Positions 10,787 to 22,240 of a DNA stretch of 64,000 nucleotides are shown in pieces. The notes below the pieces were generated by a model. The model did no database searches. It saw only the letters and a list, made by a program, of their open reading frames with translations, and was not told where the DNA came from. The first letter of the stretch is position 1. Every line of letters starts with the position of its first letter. The translations under genes and the position numbers were made by a program. The DNA is from Kondoa malvinella (taxonomy: Eukaryota > Basidiomycota > Agaricostilbomycetes > Agaricostilbales > Kondoaceae): positions 1,893,783 to 1,957,782 of the forward strand of contig BCIM01000001.1 of assembly GCA_039545315.1 (NCBI GenBank), given 5' to 3'.

Positions 10787-13700
10787 TTGAGCACAGCAAC
10801 ACTGGACGCGAAGAGGAGGGGCTCTGCAAAAGAGCAGTCGAGGCCGGCAGCGACTCTGCCAACAAGCGAGACAGAGCAGTTCAACCTTGCGAGCTTTCTG
10901 TCTTTTGACTCGACACCTGCAACCGACTCTCAGTCTCCTGCGTCCAATCCAGCATCAAACGACGGTCCTTCTCCGTCGTCGTACTCGGATTATATATCTT
11001 CGTCAGACAAGGCGAGTCTAGCGGCAGAATCAGACAGTGGCAGCAGTTCGCGCGGCGGTAAATCCAGCGCAGCACCAGATATGTCTGTTCCTTGGGCGCA
11101 AATCGGTCAAGGTCCTTTTACTGTGGATAGCGGAGGCGGTTCTGGCCAGCCGCAGTTCTCAAATCCGTATGCGAAGCCTCAAGCCATGAATAGTGGCTCG
11201 CAACCTGCAAGCCAGGCTTGGCCGTATATCCCGCAGCAGAGCTTCAATTATGCAAACAATGTGCCCAATATGCTCGATCCGAGATTACTGGCGATGAGTA
11301 ACAGTCTTCAGAATGGTCCTTTGCCTCTTCTGCCTCAGCAAATGTGGCCAATGTATAATGGACTGCAAACGGGCATGCATCCTCTGATTCAACAGAGCTT
11401 CTCAGGCCAATCAGGAGTCAACTTTCCGTCCGTCGTAGCACCACCGCTTCTGCCTTTTCTACAGCCCAACATGCTACCTTTCCTGCAACAGCAAGGCATG
11501 TCTCAACCTCCAGCACCTATGTCATCCTTACCAACGATGCAATCTTATCAATCATCCTCTGAAGTAATTCCCGATCAAGCAAAGCAGAGCACAAGCTCGA
11601 CTTCATCTCAGAAAGGACGCCGAACGAAAACAGGTTCCGCCAGTCAAGTCTCCTTTGCTCCTTTGCCAGATACTAGCTTCAACCCGATGGCTTCTACAAG
11701 TTCTAGTCGAAACGCTCAAAGCCACGCTTCTGCTAATCCAACCGATCTCTATTCGTCTTCGCAGAACAATTTACCCAAGCAGAAGAAGCACTCGCGTCGC
11801 GGTTCCGTACAAGCAAACATCGATCCTGCGACCTCATGGTCTCAGCACCATAGCACCACAAGCATATCCGCGCCATTTGATGCATATAGGTCGCCCGCTC
11901 AATCTGCGCCCGTCTCGAGGCGGAACTCGCAAGACCATCGCACAGACTTTTATAGCCAGATGTCTGCGCCGATGTCTAGACAATCTTCGCAAGAGCAGCA
12001 ACAAGATTTCGACAGCCGACTACCACCAGCTCAATCGGTATCTACTGGCGATGCAGAATTCGTTGCGCAAATGTGGGAGCTGTATGGAGGTCCTGCGCCT
12101 ATACCGGAAGGAGTGACGATGGAGAATCTCACTTGGAGGTTACGGGAAGTGCAATTGTCTCAAGCGATGAACGGCGGAAATGGCAACGCGTCAGACTTTC
12201 AGCAATTCCAGCACAGCATGCCGCTGGCAAGTTCTTCTGAGCTTCCACCTATTTTGCAGCCGTCCGGGGTGCAAGAAGCGAAAGAGGTTGAGCAAGAGTT
12301 AGAGACTAGAGGCAGAAAGACAACTGTGCGAACAGCAGGAAACACGCCAGAGGATAGCTCAGGCACAGCATCGACTCCTCATAGCCAGAAAGAGTAGGCT
12401 TCACGCGTTCATTTGAATCAATATCTGACATGCTATAGCAGCGAGCCAGAAGAGATGGATTGGCGAGCGAAGAGCATCAGTCGATCAAGGAGTCGTTTCA
12501 ATCAAATTGCCGATATGGACTGGCGTACAGCATCACGTTCGCGAAGTCGGGTGAGAAACACTCCCCATCGATTGTCTTGGCCGGCTTTCGAAGCGAACGA
12601 ACCTTCATTCCCTGAAGCACTGCCAGAATTTGACTTCAACGCCTTTGGCGATCCACTTACCGGAGCACATTCACATCAATCGCTCGAAGACATATTGCAA
12701 GCTGGTCTGAGCAACATCGCTTCAAACGGTCTGCCATCCAGTACTGAAGACACATCGCTCAAGCCGCCTGTCGCCCAGTCTCGTTCACGCAGTCGAGGTC
12801 GAACAGTGGACGATAGCGATGTCTTCGATTTCTACAATTACGACTACGATTTCAGTCCAAGTCGATATCTGAACGGAGAAGGCTACAACTTCTTCCGCAC
12901 GAACGGTTCTGTGCCCGGTTTGAAGAACGAACAAGAACCTAGAGAGAATCACCACTCTGAATTTGGATTCTTACCCAAGATTGTGCGCAAGACCAGTTTT
13001 GATGAAGCTTTCCAGACATCGTATTCAAGGATAGCTGACGGGAAAGAGGGTATGTCGAGAGAAGAGTTCAGGCGGACAATACCTCCTGCTTTATTGGCCC
13101 AGGTAAGCCGAATCCTATGTATCGCACTGTAGGCGATTGCTCACCATAGGTCTCCAGGCGAAGCAAGCTGTTCTAGAAGGCAAGACGAGCGCGGTCGATC
13201 CGATTGATCTGTTGTTGGAGCGACCACAAGTTTCAGCGCAAACAGAAACAATACTTCCGAGCTCATCTGCGTATATGTCGTCGACGAACGAGCAACAGGC
13301 CGTCGAATCAAACGCAGATACCTATGTCGACCCATTGATGCTCCTCAACGCATCATCAGCATATCAATACCCGACATTAGATTCACTTCTACCCCTCGAC
13401 ACATCAGGCCTGCCTTTCAACTTCAGTCCAGACGCTTCTCTTCCGCCTTCCCCAGCTGAACCACCTCCTTCTGCAACCTTTTCGTCAGTCTCCTCGAATT
13501 TCGACGCGCCACTTTCAGCCAACTCGACCGTTTCCTTGAGCGATTTGAACTTTAGCGGAGGACCAACAAGAAACACATCCAGCAAGGCAGCTCGACAGGG
13601 TTCAAGCAATTTCCCACCTGCACGACCCTTTTCACAGCTTGATGATCCGTCGCAAGCTTCTGTACTGCAGAACAGCGAGTCGCCGCCAGATATACCACCC

Positions 13701-14030
13701 CATATGTCGGACAGCTCTTCTGTGTCAGTTTGCCATAATTGCTCGACATCCGTAAGTTTCGTGGTTGATGGTTAGTTCATGCTGACATCTATGCAGAATA
13801 CACCTCTCTGGAGACGAGATGAAGAAGGACGACCGCTGTGTAACGGCTGTGGCCTGTTCAAGAAGCTTCACGGTGTCAATAGACCTCTCTCCCTGGCTAC
13901 GGGCGTCGTCAAGAAGCGCAATCGAGCAAAGGGCAACAAGGAGAAGAAAGGCTCATCAGCATCCGCATCCAGAGCGTCCCGTAAAGCGACGGCTGCTGCA
14001 GCAGAGAAGCAGAAGAAAAAGAAAGCCTAA
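10787..14030 (+). CDS. GATA-type transcription factor, AreA/Nit2-like
   Basis: Nuclear zinc-finger regulator of the nitrogen-catabolite type, about 1,050 residues. The long Ser/Gln/Pro-rich N-terminus has NLASFLSF near the start and [13 protein letters not shown] (the AreA-type NLTWR block). After a 48 bp intron come [13 protein letters not shown] and IADMDWR. A later block, [12 protein letters not shown], matches the conserved AreA VRKTSFDH segment. After two more introns the finger reads [29 protein letters not shown] then [15 protein letters not shown], a C-x2-C-x18-C-x2-C finger with the nitrogen-type RPLSL tail, followed by a basic Lys-rich C-terminus. Introns: about 12394-12441, 13102-13156 and 13753-13797. 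The true start is unresolved: the open frame begins with TTG at 10787 after an in-frame stop at 10742 and has no ATG until about 11081. A CTGAC...CATTCAG acceptor at 10783 hints at an upstream exon. Confidence 0.9.
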
Positions 14031-14186
14031 GACGACGATGAGGAATGATGAGTATGAGCATATTAGATTTGTGTAGACTTTGTATTAGGCGAGTTCAGTT
14101 CGGATGTCGGCACGCGTGTACGTGCATGAGGGCCTTGTAAATGTATGTATGACGATTTGCAGACGACGACTCATTATGATCCATCT

Positions 14187-16050
14187 TCATCGATGCCACA
14201 TCTGGTCCAGCGACAGGACTCGACATGCAGATTTGACGACGCTGACTTGGAGTGCTTTGACCGGGACACTAGCAAAATTTCAGAACCGTCGGCGATGAGC
14301 GCAATGGTGGACCAACCTCTCTCCATCAACAGCAAGATATTTGTTTTGCGACGCGGTGCTAGGTGCGAGTCTGAAAGCGGAAACCTGACAAATAGGTTGG
14401 ATCTAGCTCATCCAGTGTCTGGAGTAAGACTCACTTTAAAGTAGTCCATATCCACATGCTGCACATGCGACCCCTTATCCGCTCCATCCATAGCTTGCAG
14501 CAAAGCTCCTTTCGAAGTCTTTTTCATTATCGCTACGTCGATTAAGCCATCTGATCCAGCAGCTGGGAAAGCTTTCAAGTCACTAGCCACATACGGCAGC
14601 GTTCCTATCTCTGTTCAGCCTGTGTAGCTCGATGTGCAAATTTGAGTACATACCAGCGTAAAAGAAGGAAATTTCCGAATGTGGGTAAGTAGTCCATTCC
14701 TGCTCTTCCGCTTTCGGTAGTACAGTGGATACCACACCATCTGCATCTGCAGTAGCCGAACGACTCTTTGCTTTAGCCAAGATAGACTCTTTGTCTTGCT
14801 CTACTATTTGCATCGAAATTTCCGCAGGGTAGAAACGACCTGACATCACTCCTCTGTACTCGCTATCAGCAAAAAGAGCTATTTGCCGCAGGGGTTGGAC
14901 GGACGCTACGTAGCCTAGGGTGAACCGAATCGGACCCATCCACTAAATCTAAAGTCAGAATCGAAAGATGGTATAGTGCCGGCGGCTCACCCTCCAACTA
15001 TCAGTCCCTATATCACTATCCGCTATCAGACCAAAGGCAGTCGAGAGGAAAGAATAGTAAATCGAGTCGCCTTGGGTTACACGCATCAAGTCCATAGGCA
15101 TCGGTTGACCTACTCTGGGTCAAACTATAGCTCAACGCAATTACCGAAAGCGCACCTTTGATGATATGCAGTGCAGCATTAGCCAGCGAAGCATACTTTT
15201 CCGGACCGGCTATATTTACGCATAGCTGTTCCGATCAGCTTTAATTGCGGAGGAAAGGACAAGGAGACGTACTGCATTGCCTGAGCCGCATGGGAAGAGA
15301 CCTAAAGGTGTTTTGAAAGCTTGTTCTGCATCGTCTCGGAGTGCTAGGCCGTTGATGATCTCGTGTGCTAGTCCATCGCCTGATACCTGTATGTGGACGT
15401 ATTGAATATAGCTTTACAGCTGAATCAATAGCAGACCTACCACTACGATAGCTGTACTAGAATATTAGATGAACTCCAAGAGGATAGATAAAAGACGAAC
15501 CATCAAAAGCTTTTAAATCCAACCCTCTTGCAATCTCTTTCGCATGACCCGAGTATTTCGTCTCTTCAAAATCGACCGTAGTTCCAGCAGCAGCCAATAA
15601 AAGTCTGATCCTCCCTTCCCAGCTTTCCTTGCCTTTCCCCTTCCCACTAATAGGATTCAAAAGTACTTTCAACCTCTTGTAAGGCTGAACAGAACCATAA
15701 GAACGCCGCATGAGCTCTTGTATCCATGCTTCTGCTTCTAAAGCGTGTTCTGGTGGGACGGTAGCGTTAATGAATGGTAACCTTGTTCGAGATTCTTCAG
15801 ATAGCAAACGAATGCATAATCCGTTTGAAGCGGGATCAAAAGTAGCGTTGAGGACGTTGGCGTAGGTGAATCGTCTGACTATGGGTCGCTTGGGCGCGCC
15901 AAAGGAAAAGGCAGCAGTAGCGAAAGAAGAATGAATGTGCGATGTGGTGAAAGCGAAATGCTGTGGTGTGAGAGATAGGTTGGCTATGTGTTCTTTTCCC
16001 AATAGCACAGAGAGCTCCCAGGCTTCTGCTGATGAGCTGGTGGATGCCAT
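14187..16050 (-). CDS. sphingosine/long-chain-base kinase (DAGK catalytic domain)
   Basis: Lipid kinase making sphingoid base 1-phosphate from sphingoid bases and ATP. It starts at ATG 16050 with a PH-like N-terminus. The kinase domain begins [16 protein letters not shown] (P-loop-like), then [21 protein letters not shown], and the catalytic [13 protein letters not shown] with LFPCGSGNA after small introns. Later blocks are [17 protein letters not shown] and ISFFYAG, then [22 protein letters not shown] and [16 protein letters not shown]. The last exons give [18 protein letters not shown], the usual C-terminal beta element, and end at TGA 14187. At least seven introns. The order and spacing of motifs match Lcb4/Lcb5 and mammalian SphK. 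It is convergent with the GATA gene (156 bp gap). Confidence 0.9.
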
Positions 16051-16434
16051 TGTTTGCTGTTGGGCAGATATCCGCCTAACGTGCGCTGATCTTGATTCGC
16101 CTCTCCTGTCAAGACTAGGCTGGCCGTATAAGGCTACTTCTTGTTATCTATCGTTGTAGAAGCGGAAGTCACTTCTCGTCTTTCAGTACCAAGCTTGGGG
16201 ACGCTTTTCAAGGCTCGAGCCGTGTTTTTGTGACATAAGAGCAGAACCTGTAATATAAATGCCTCCCTTGACTCTTTGCTACTGTAGAGGTTGCCCTGTC
16301 TGTTCTCCTCTTGCACCCGATCACAGCGGTAAACAACACTGGCCGCCAGAGTGCAACAGAGACAAAATCTTAAAACCTTACTTTCATCACACAGCAGCCA
16401 GCACACCACGTTCCCCCCTTTGGTGTTTAGCGCC

Positions 16435-18062
16435 ATGGCTGCGGCCTATGACTGGAATGCAGGACAGCATCAATACTACGACGAACGAGGTGAATTTCGG
16501 ACAACTGTATAGCGCATATTGTATTGTTGTTTACGCTGTCCTATCAGATGCAGGGAATGGCGAGTACTACGCTCAAGACGCTGCGGAAACATCACAGGCT
16601 GAATACTATTGGTCAATAATTTCTCAATCCATGCCGTCAAGCAATACTCTGCCTTGGGATGAAGAACCTGCCGTCTCTTACGCAGAAGAGCAACCCGGTG
16701 TCCTGTATCGTGACAGTGGTCTCTATGGTTCTGTCAGAGCACCTACATCACAGCCTACTGCCTGGCATGCTAATGATATACTCTACTCGTCAACACCGGC
16801 TTCCGGAGAATGCTCGAAATATCCTTTTGGGGAACAAGACGATGCCTACTCGCCCTTCAACCAAGCTCACCAAGAACTCTTTTACGATGATCAAACATTG
16901 TATCCCGATCCAACTCCAAACGCTTATGACTACTTATCCCCGCTTGACCAACTTTCCCTCGATACTTCACCTCAGGCAACACCTCTATCCACCCCACTAC
17001 CGCAAAGCCCAGCATTAGTCGAATCGCCCTTCTTACCCAGTAGACCGAAAGTTACTCTTCCACCGGAAGAAGCAAACGTAGCCGCTCCATCAATGCATCG
17101 ACGAGGTGCACTCTCCTTCTCTTTAGACAGCCTGAACCCAATTCAACCATTCGCCGACCCAGCAAAACTAGCCTTTAAGCTATCACCTCTAACGAAACCA
17201 CCTACGACGCATTTCAACTATGAAGAATCGAACAAAAGTCTTGCTCCAATCGCTAGTCCCGCGACCAAAACAAGACCGGCTCTTGACAGTTCTACAACGA
17301 GAAAGAACAAACAGTCGTACAAAAGCGCGTATAGAAAGAATGGACCGGATAAGACATTCAAGTGCGATGAGTGTGAACAGTCTTTTAATCGGAATCATGA
17401 TTTGAAGCGTCACAAGGCAAGCATCTCTTTTATCCGAGATCTTTACTTCTTTTGCTGACGATTGATTATAGAGAATCCATCTAACGGTCAAACCTTTCCC
17501 ATGCGGTTGGTGCGATAAGCAATTTTCACGCAAAGATGCTTTGAAACGACATCTCCTCGTCGGCACATGCGGTCAAGGTCTAGGTCAACGACAAGAAGAT
17601 TCCGAAAAGGGGATATCAACATCACCCGCTGCTATAGCGTACCACGAATCCCAAAGATCGCTCGACCCGGAATATGATCCCATAGGTCGACCCAAGAAAC
17701 AATCGAAACAAACTTCTCCTGAACAACTCTCGCCGCATCATTCACCCGTTCCAGTGCATAAGCAACCTATGCCCGCTTTCCTCGATACACCTTCTACTTC
17801 ATCAGAATCAATTTCTACCTCTACTTCAACCAGCCAATCAATTTCATCAGCTACCTCTTTATCGCTCTCGCCTTACTCACCTGCGTACAGCTACATGACA
17901 CCTGGTAGTCCACCACCAGCTATTGCGCCTTTTGGGACTTGTCCGCCTTATTTGATCCAGACGCACATTCCGGATTCTTTGGGTAAAAGAGGGGAACAGA
18001 TGTATGGTTGTGGTGATGGTTTGGCTTGGAGTCAGATGGGCCAGGATGGTTATTTCAGCTGA
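16435..18062 (+). CDS. C2H2 zinc-finger transcription factor
   Basis: The start is ATG 16435 (MAAAYDWNAGQHQYYDER), joined over a 58 bp intron (16490-16547) to DAGNGEYYAQDAAETS. The frame reads open upstream to 16259, but only by reading through that intron. The N-terminal 270 residues are acidic, Pro/Ser-rich and low-complexity, a likely activation region. A basic linker (TRKNKQSYKSAYRKNG) precedes two C2H2 fingers, FKCDECEQSFNRNHDLKRHKRIH and FPCGWCDKQFSRKDALKRHLLVGTC. The second has an H-x5-C end instead of H-x3-H. The intron between them (17417-17471) has a GC donor and AG acceptor. The C-terminus is Ser/Pro-rich. Overall form resembles the fungal Crz1/Msn2-type two-finger factors. Targets cannot be told. 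Confidence 0.85.
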
Positions 18063-18424
18063 GGTTTGATCGAAACGTCAGAAGGGGAAACAAAGAGAGA
18101 AGCAGAAGAGCAAGAAAGAAGTAGAAGAGAAAGAGAGTAACAGAAAAGGCAAGTGTATCAAATTGGTGTAACGATAGGTTTTGGTTGTGTTTTAGAGCTT
18201 TGGGTTCGGATTGGGATTTTTCTGACATGGGACATGCACTTGTATACTTAATCTCTCTGGAATTTCTTTGGTGTGTACATGCAAAATTTGGCTACTATAG
18301 CCTTGGGTCATTGTACATTCATCACGCATACAGCTGCCTTTCCTAATTACAAGCGAAGAGCACGAACACTGTCCTGATCATTCAGTCTTGCCAGAAACGG
18401 ATGAGACCATTGAAGGGCACCCTA
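18063..18424. other. convergent intergenic region
   Basis: About 360 bp between the C2H2 factor (+) and TAF13 (-) stops. It begins with a purine-rich run just after the stop and then AT-richer sequence. Nothing coding is seen; presumably both 3' UTRs. Confidence 0.5.
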
Positions 18425-19152
18425 TTACTGCGGCGGTTTGCTCTTGTCCTTTCGCGGTCTCCCAGGTCCAGGCTTGCCCGTAAGCTTCCTCTTCGCAGCA
18501 GCAGCCGCCCTTTTCTGAGCCGCAACGCTTGCATCCTTCTGAGCAGCACCAACAGGCGTTGGCGCATTCCCAGCACCTTCCCCTTCTTCCAGTCCTTCCT
18601 TGCTAAACTTTCCATACGACACTTTGCCAATCTCGCGCATCTTTTTCACTTCTGCTGCCGCAATGACTAGTTCGTCCGCTCGAGCTAATTGTTTGCTCGT
18701 TTGCCTTGACCCGAGTGCAAAGCGCACGTCTTCAAGCTTCATTTTACGCTTGTTGGCAGAGACTTTGTGTGCTGATGAAGCCTGGACAGAGTATGTTAGC
18801 ATAAGTATCGGAGGGGATTGCAAGGTGAACCTACTATTTCAGCAATGTAATCTACCAGTAGCTCTTCCATGAGGTCAATCGTTTCCTTGTTGGGATTTGC
18901 AGCATCTCCGAAGCCGTACATCATAGGTCCGACTGCTATTATGATCAGCTCAAGTAATACGCAGGTGCTGGCAGACGGACGCTCTTTGCTGAACAGCCCT
19001 TTCTTTGACAGCGGCGCTCTGACTCGCTTTGTAGCTGTTGGGGCTGCTTGGGCATTTGGGAGAGGCTGAATAGCAGAAGTGCTCGGAAGGGGAATTGGCC
19101 TGTTCAGCGTTGGAGCGGTTGAAGGCATCTGTCCGCCTCGAGGGAATTGCAT
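18425..19152 (-). CDS. TAF13: TFIID subunit TAF13
   Basis: Histone-fold subunit of the general transcription factor TFIID, pairing with TAF11. After a Pro-rich N-terminus the spliced sequence reads KKGLFSKELGPMMYGFGDAANPNKETIDLMEELLVDYIAEI, the TAF13 signature (F..DL..MMYGFGD..NP..ET). It continues over a second intron into ASSAHKVSANKRKMKLEDVRFALGSRQTSKQLARADELVIAAAEVKKMR, the rest of the histone fold. The C-terminus is Ala/Lys-rich and basic, ending with an AT-hook-like PGRPRKDK. Intron 1 joins KE to LGPM and intron 2 joins AEI to ASSA; both keep frame. It is longer than yeast TAF13 at the C-terminus only in low-complexity sequence. Confidence 0.9.
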
Positions 19153-19341
19153 TGTGGCTTGTCAGAGATTGTATGCTCCAGCTGATTTTAGGGTATCGCT
19201 CGGGAAGGTAGTCTATTCGAGTTCGACGTTTTGGTCAAAAGCTAATCTCGGTACAGCAGGTTGCAGCACTATCCAGCGACCTGTACATGATTGTCTGTAA
19301 AACTAGTCCTTCGCTAGGCTATCCCCTTTCATTCGTTACGC

Positions 19342-20872
19342 TCATGACAAGAGTTGTATTTTCTGATTAGGGCCTGTCCAAAGCAGCATGAGTCGGCGCT
19401 GTTCAAGCATCATGGTACATACCTCAGAGTTGTGAATCAGCTCTTCCGGGTCATCCACCTCCCTTATAGACACCCTAATGCCCGACAAATTCATCGTATG
19501 TGTCAGCTTGTCAAAGACCAGCATTTTCAAATCCACCAGATCACTGCTGATAAGCAAGCCATGCCGTTCTTCGTACTCTTCTTGTGTGATACGTCCCAGA
19601 TAGAATCGGATCTGATCAAGATTGCAACCGAAAGAGCTTTCCTCTTCCCAATCCGTACGGCCTAGAGTTGGGAGCGCATCTTCTAACGAATGAACATCTT
19701 CTGCCGTCTCATGATACCAATCAGCAGGTAAAGTAATGTCGAGCGATCTCCACAGTGGTGCCTCCTTCCCTGATTTCCCATGATTGATTTGCATGAGCTT
19801 CAGAGTAGATGTGCCGCTCCAAATCAGATGCAGGCTCTCGAGCGTTTTTGGCAGACTGTACCAGGAACACCACCAAAGACCATCATCCACCCATACACCG
19901 ACAGTCAGATGCCGTAGAGCTTTGCATGCAGTCAACCATGGGAGCTCAAAGCTCAGATTAAAGTTGGGTATTGTGAGATGCTCGATTGTTGGTGCGACCG
20001 CATTCAGAACAAGTGTAATGCTGGGATCGGAGTGCAGAGGGTCGGACGGCTCTTCTCGACGGATGGTAAGGTATCGAATGCATCCCAGCTGAGCGTATTC
20101 AGCTATCGGAACCCATCCACAAAGTCGGCCATCCGAGTAAATTGCTGCACCAGCGACATCGGTCAGCATGACAAACGCCCTGCCTTCTTCACCTTCTTCG
20201 ATTACGTCGTCGTAGTACAGCGATGAATGGATGACACCTTGCAGATCCACCAAAAAGGGGATGCCGGTATACAAAAGCTTGTCCTCCAAATCAACCCAGA
20301 AAGCCGCTGAGAAAAGGAAGGGCCAGTTTGGCTGATACGCTATGCGTAAAGTAAAGGTTGCCAGGTGCGCTACTCTCTCAAGGAGCTCTTGGAGAAGGAT
20401 CCGCATCGCAGACGGAGGAAATTTCTTTTGGTTGGAGAAGTCAAGATGTAGGTCGAGCAGGTGATCGAATTTAGAGTGGTCAGAGTCTTCGAGTAGGGCT
20501 GCTAAGTGACTCCAGGTTTTGATGAACAGATGTCTTCTGGTTAGAGGAGAAGTGGTCTTGTAGAATTCAGCGTTGACTTGACGCAGGTTCGAGAGGTCGT
20601 CCAGGTACGCAACAGGGAGGAGAGTCCTCGGATAGTCAGCCAATTGACATGCTGTCAAGGTCGCGTCAAAATCCGCAGAATGGCATTCGCCCGAGCTACC
20701 TACCGTGACGAGGCGTTTGGTTCACTGTAGCAGCCTTCAAGATGATCATTTGTCGCAGCTCGGCAGGTAGCCTGCTGAACGGGAAGCGTCCGCCAGACAG
20801 CTCCGTGCGAGAAGTTTCGCGTTTGCGCTCAGGTTGCATGACGTTCGGCGTACAGCGCTGCTCCTTGTTCAT
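19342..20872 (-). CDS. F-box-like protein of unknown target
   Basis: The 438-residue open frame starting at 20658 is only the second exon. A 5' exon from ATG 20872 (MNKEQRCTPNVMQPERKRE) carries FPFSRLPAELRQMIILKAATVNQTPRH, an F-box-like opening (LPxELRxxI). It joins over a short intron (GTAGGT...TTGACAG) to ACQLADYPRTLLPVAYLDDLSNLRQVNAEFY, giving a continuous F-box fold. The rest (HLFIKTWSHLAALLED, IEHLTIPNFNLSFELPWL, ALRHLTVGVW, LESLHLIW) has irregular leucine-rich character, common in basidiomycete F-box proteins. Probably a substrate adaptor for an SCF ubiquitin ligase. The extreme C-terminus may contain another splice (GTATGT after NSE). Confidence 0.65.
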
Positions 20873-21168
20873 TTACAGCTGTTGTAGGAAGGGAAGAATA
20901 GAGTGGAGCAGTTGCGTGAGAGGGACGTCGGTGGATAGCTGCCAAAGCCTGCATTATTGATCTCGGTCGTCTTGCACAATTGATCTCATTCTAATACGCT
21001 CGGCTGCACTACATACACGGTACACACTGCATTACTATCCTATCCAAATCCTTTGCCTTGCATGAATACCTTGGACGATACACACTTTCCCGACAACCGG
21101 AGACATTTTGAGCGGTTCTGCAGCAATTCGTCAGCTCCAGCTCAAGTCGCTGCACATAGTGACATACC

Positions 21169-21530
21169 TTAATCTGCTTCCCAACCATCTTCAAGCGCCA
21201 TTTCGACCATCAAGGTCCACATTATGATCTGGCTCATCCTTTCCTCGTCCTGTTTCCCTATTGGTGTCTAGAATCCAGCATCAGCGACGTGTATGATCTA
21301 CAAAAGAGGTAAATACTCACCCAAGCCTGTCTCATCTCGTCCTTATCCCCTTCATAATCGCCTTCGAGTATGTTCGGCGGCTCAACAAAGCTATCCTTGA
21401 CGAGACGTATATCGCTCGTCCTGATCTTTGGTCGTTTGGAGGAAGAACAGCTAGGTATCCGAGTAGGTTTGATAGCTTTGACAAAGGAAGAGATGCTGGA
21501 GCGAAAGCTGGATTTTGAAGAAGTTGACAT
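21169..21530 (-). CDS. small uncharacterised protein, two exons
   Basis: From ATG 21530: a Ser/Lys-rich N-terminus (MSTSSKSSFRSSISSFVKAI), then KIRTSDIRLVKDSFVEPPNILEGDYEGDKDEMRQAW. A GTGAGT...TTCTAG intron with an in-frame join follows, then TPIGKQDEERMSQIIMWTLMVEMALEDGWEAD and TAA at 21169. The intron has good consensus and both exons have biased, protein-like composition, so the gene is probably real. About 100 residues. I recognise no family. The C-terminal exon looks like an amphipathic, acidic helix. Confidence 0.45.
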
Positions 21531-22240
21531 TGTGTAATGTAGACAGGAAGAGAAAGAAACATTCTGCTGCGTGTTAAATAGTGCTGAGTGAGTGATATGA
21601 TGTGAGTGAGTTTCAGCTGGATGTGAGTGGGTTTCAAGTAGCACAAAAGACCAGGATTATGTGACACCGAGCGAGGCACGCATTCGGCTGCGAGCTGTTA
21701 AGGGAGCCCTGAAAGATAGTGCACGGAGTGCAAGAGCTTTCACTGACCAACGATGAGAGGAGTCCGAGCCATCATCCGTCGCGTCATGCATTCATGCAAA
21801 GCGAAAGATCGTTATTGAAAAGGAAGCGATACGCAAAGCACAACAAAGGCACGATAGAAGGAAGAGATAGGGACGAGCAGAATGCAAGAGAGGATCGCGA
21901 AAAGAGTCGAGTTCACCTGTCAAGCATAGACTCGATTCGACGCCTCGAAGGAAACAGATCCAGCGAATGAGATGGACTACTCGGATCAGGCTAGATCTCT
22001 GCTTGCCTTCACAGACGTCTCGAGCTGCCCCAAGCTTTCTGCACTCAACGGCATGCAGTGATTCGGAGAAGACCGGGCTCTCGCGCAAAAGACTTTTTCG
22101 CCTTTCGAGTCTCTTCTTCAAGCATCCGCCTTCACCGTCACCTCTCTCTTTAGAGTGAGCAGCTCTATTCAAACGACTCCTAGCCGAGTCGGAGGTCTGA
22201 TTACCGATTTGTTGCACAGCTCTATTCAATTTCATTAAAA
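21531..22240. other. divergent intergenic region before the ADP/ATP carrier
   Basis: About 700 bp. A 178-codon minus-strand frame (21792-22328) overlaps the first exon and intron of the carrier and has a composition unlike a protein, so it is not called. A pyrimidine-rich stretch directly before the carrier ATG (22130-22240) fits a strong housekeeping promoter and 5' UTR. Confidence 0.5.

Noticed and set aside
14145..14444. Plus-strand frame after the GATA gene
   Set aside because: It lies opposite the last exons of the sphingoid-base kinase, whose conserved VDGE and DYFKV segments fix the minus strand.
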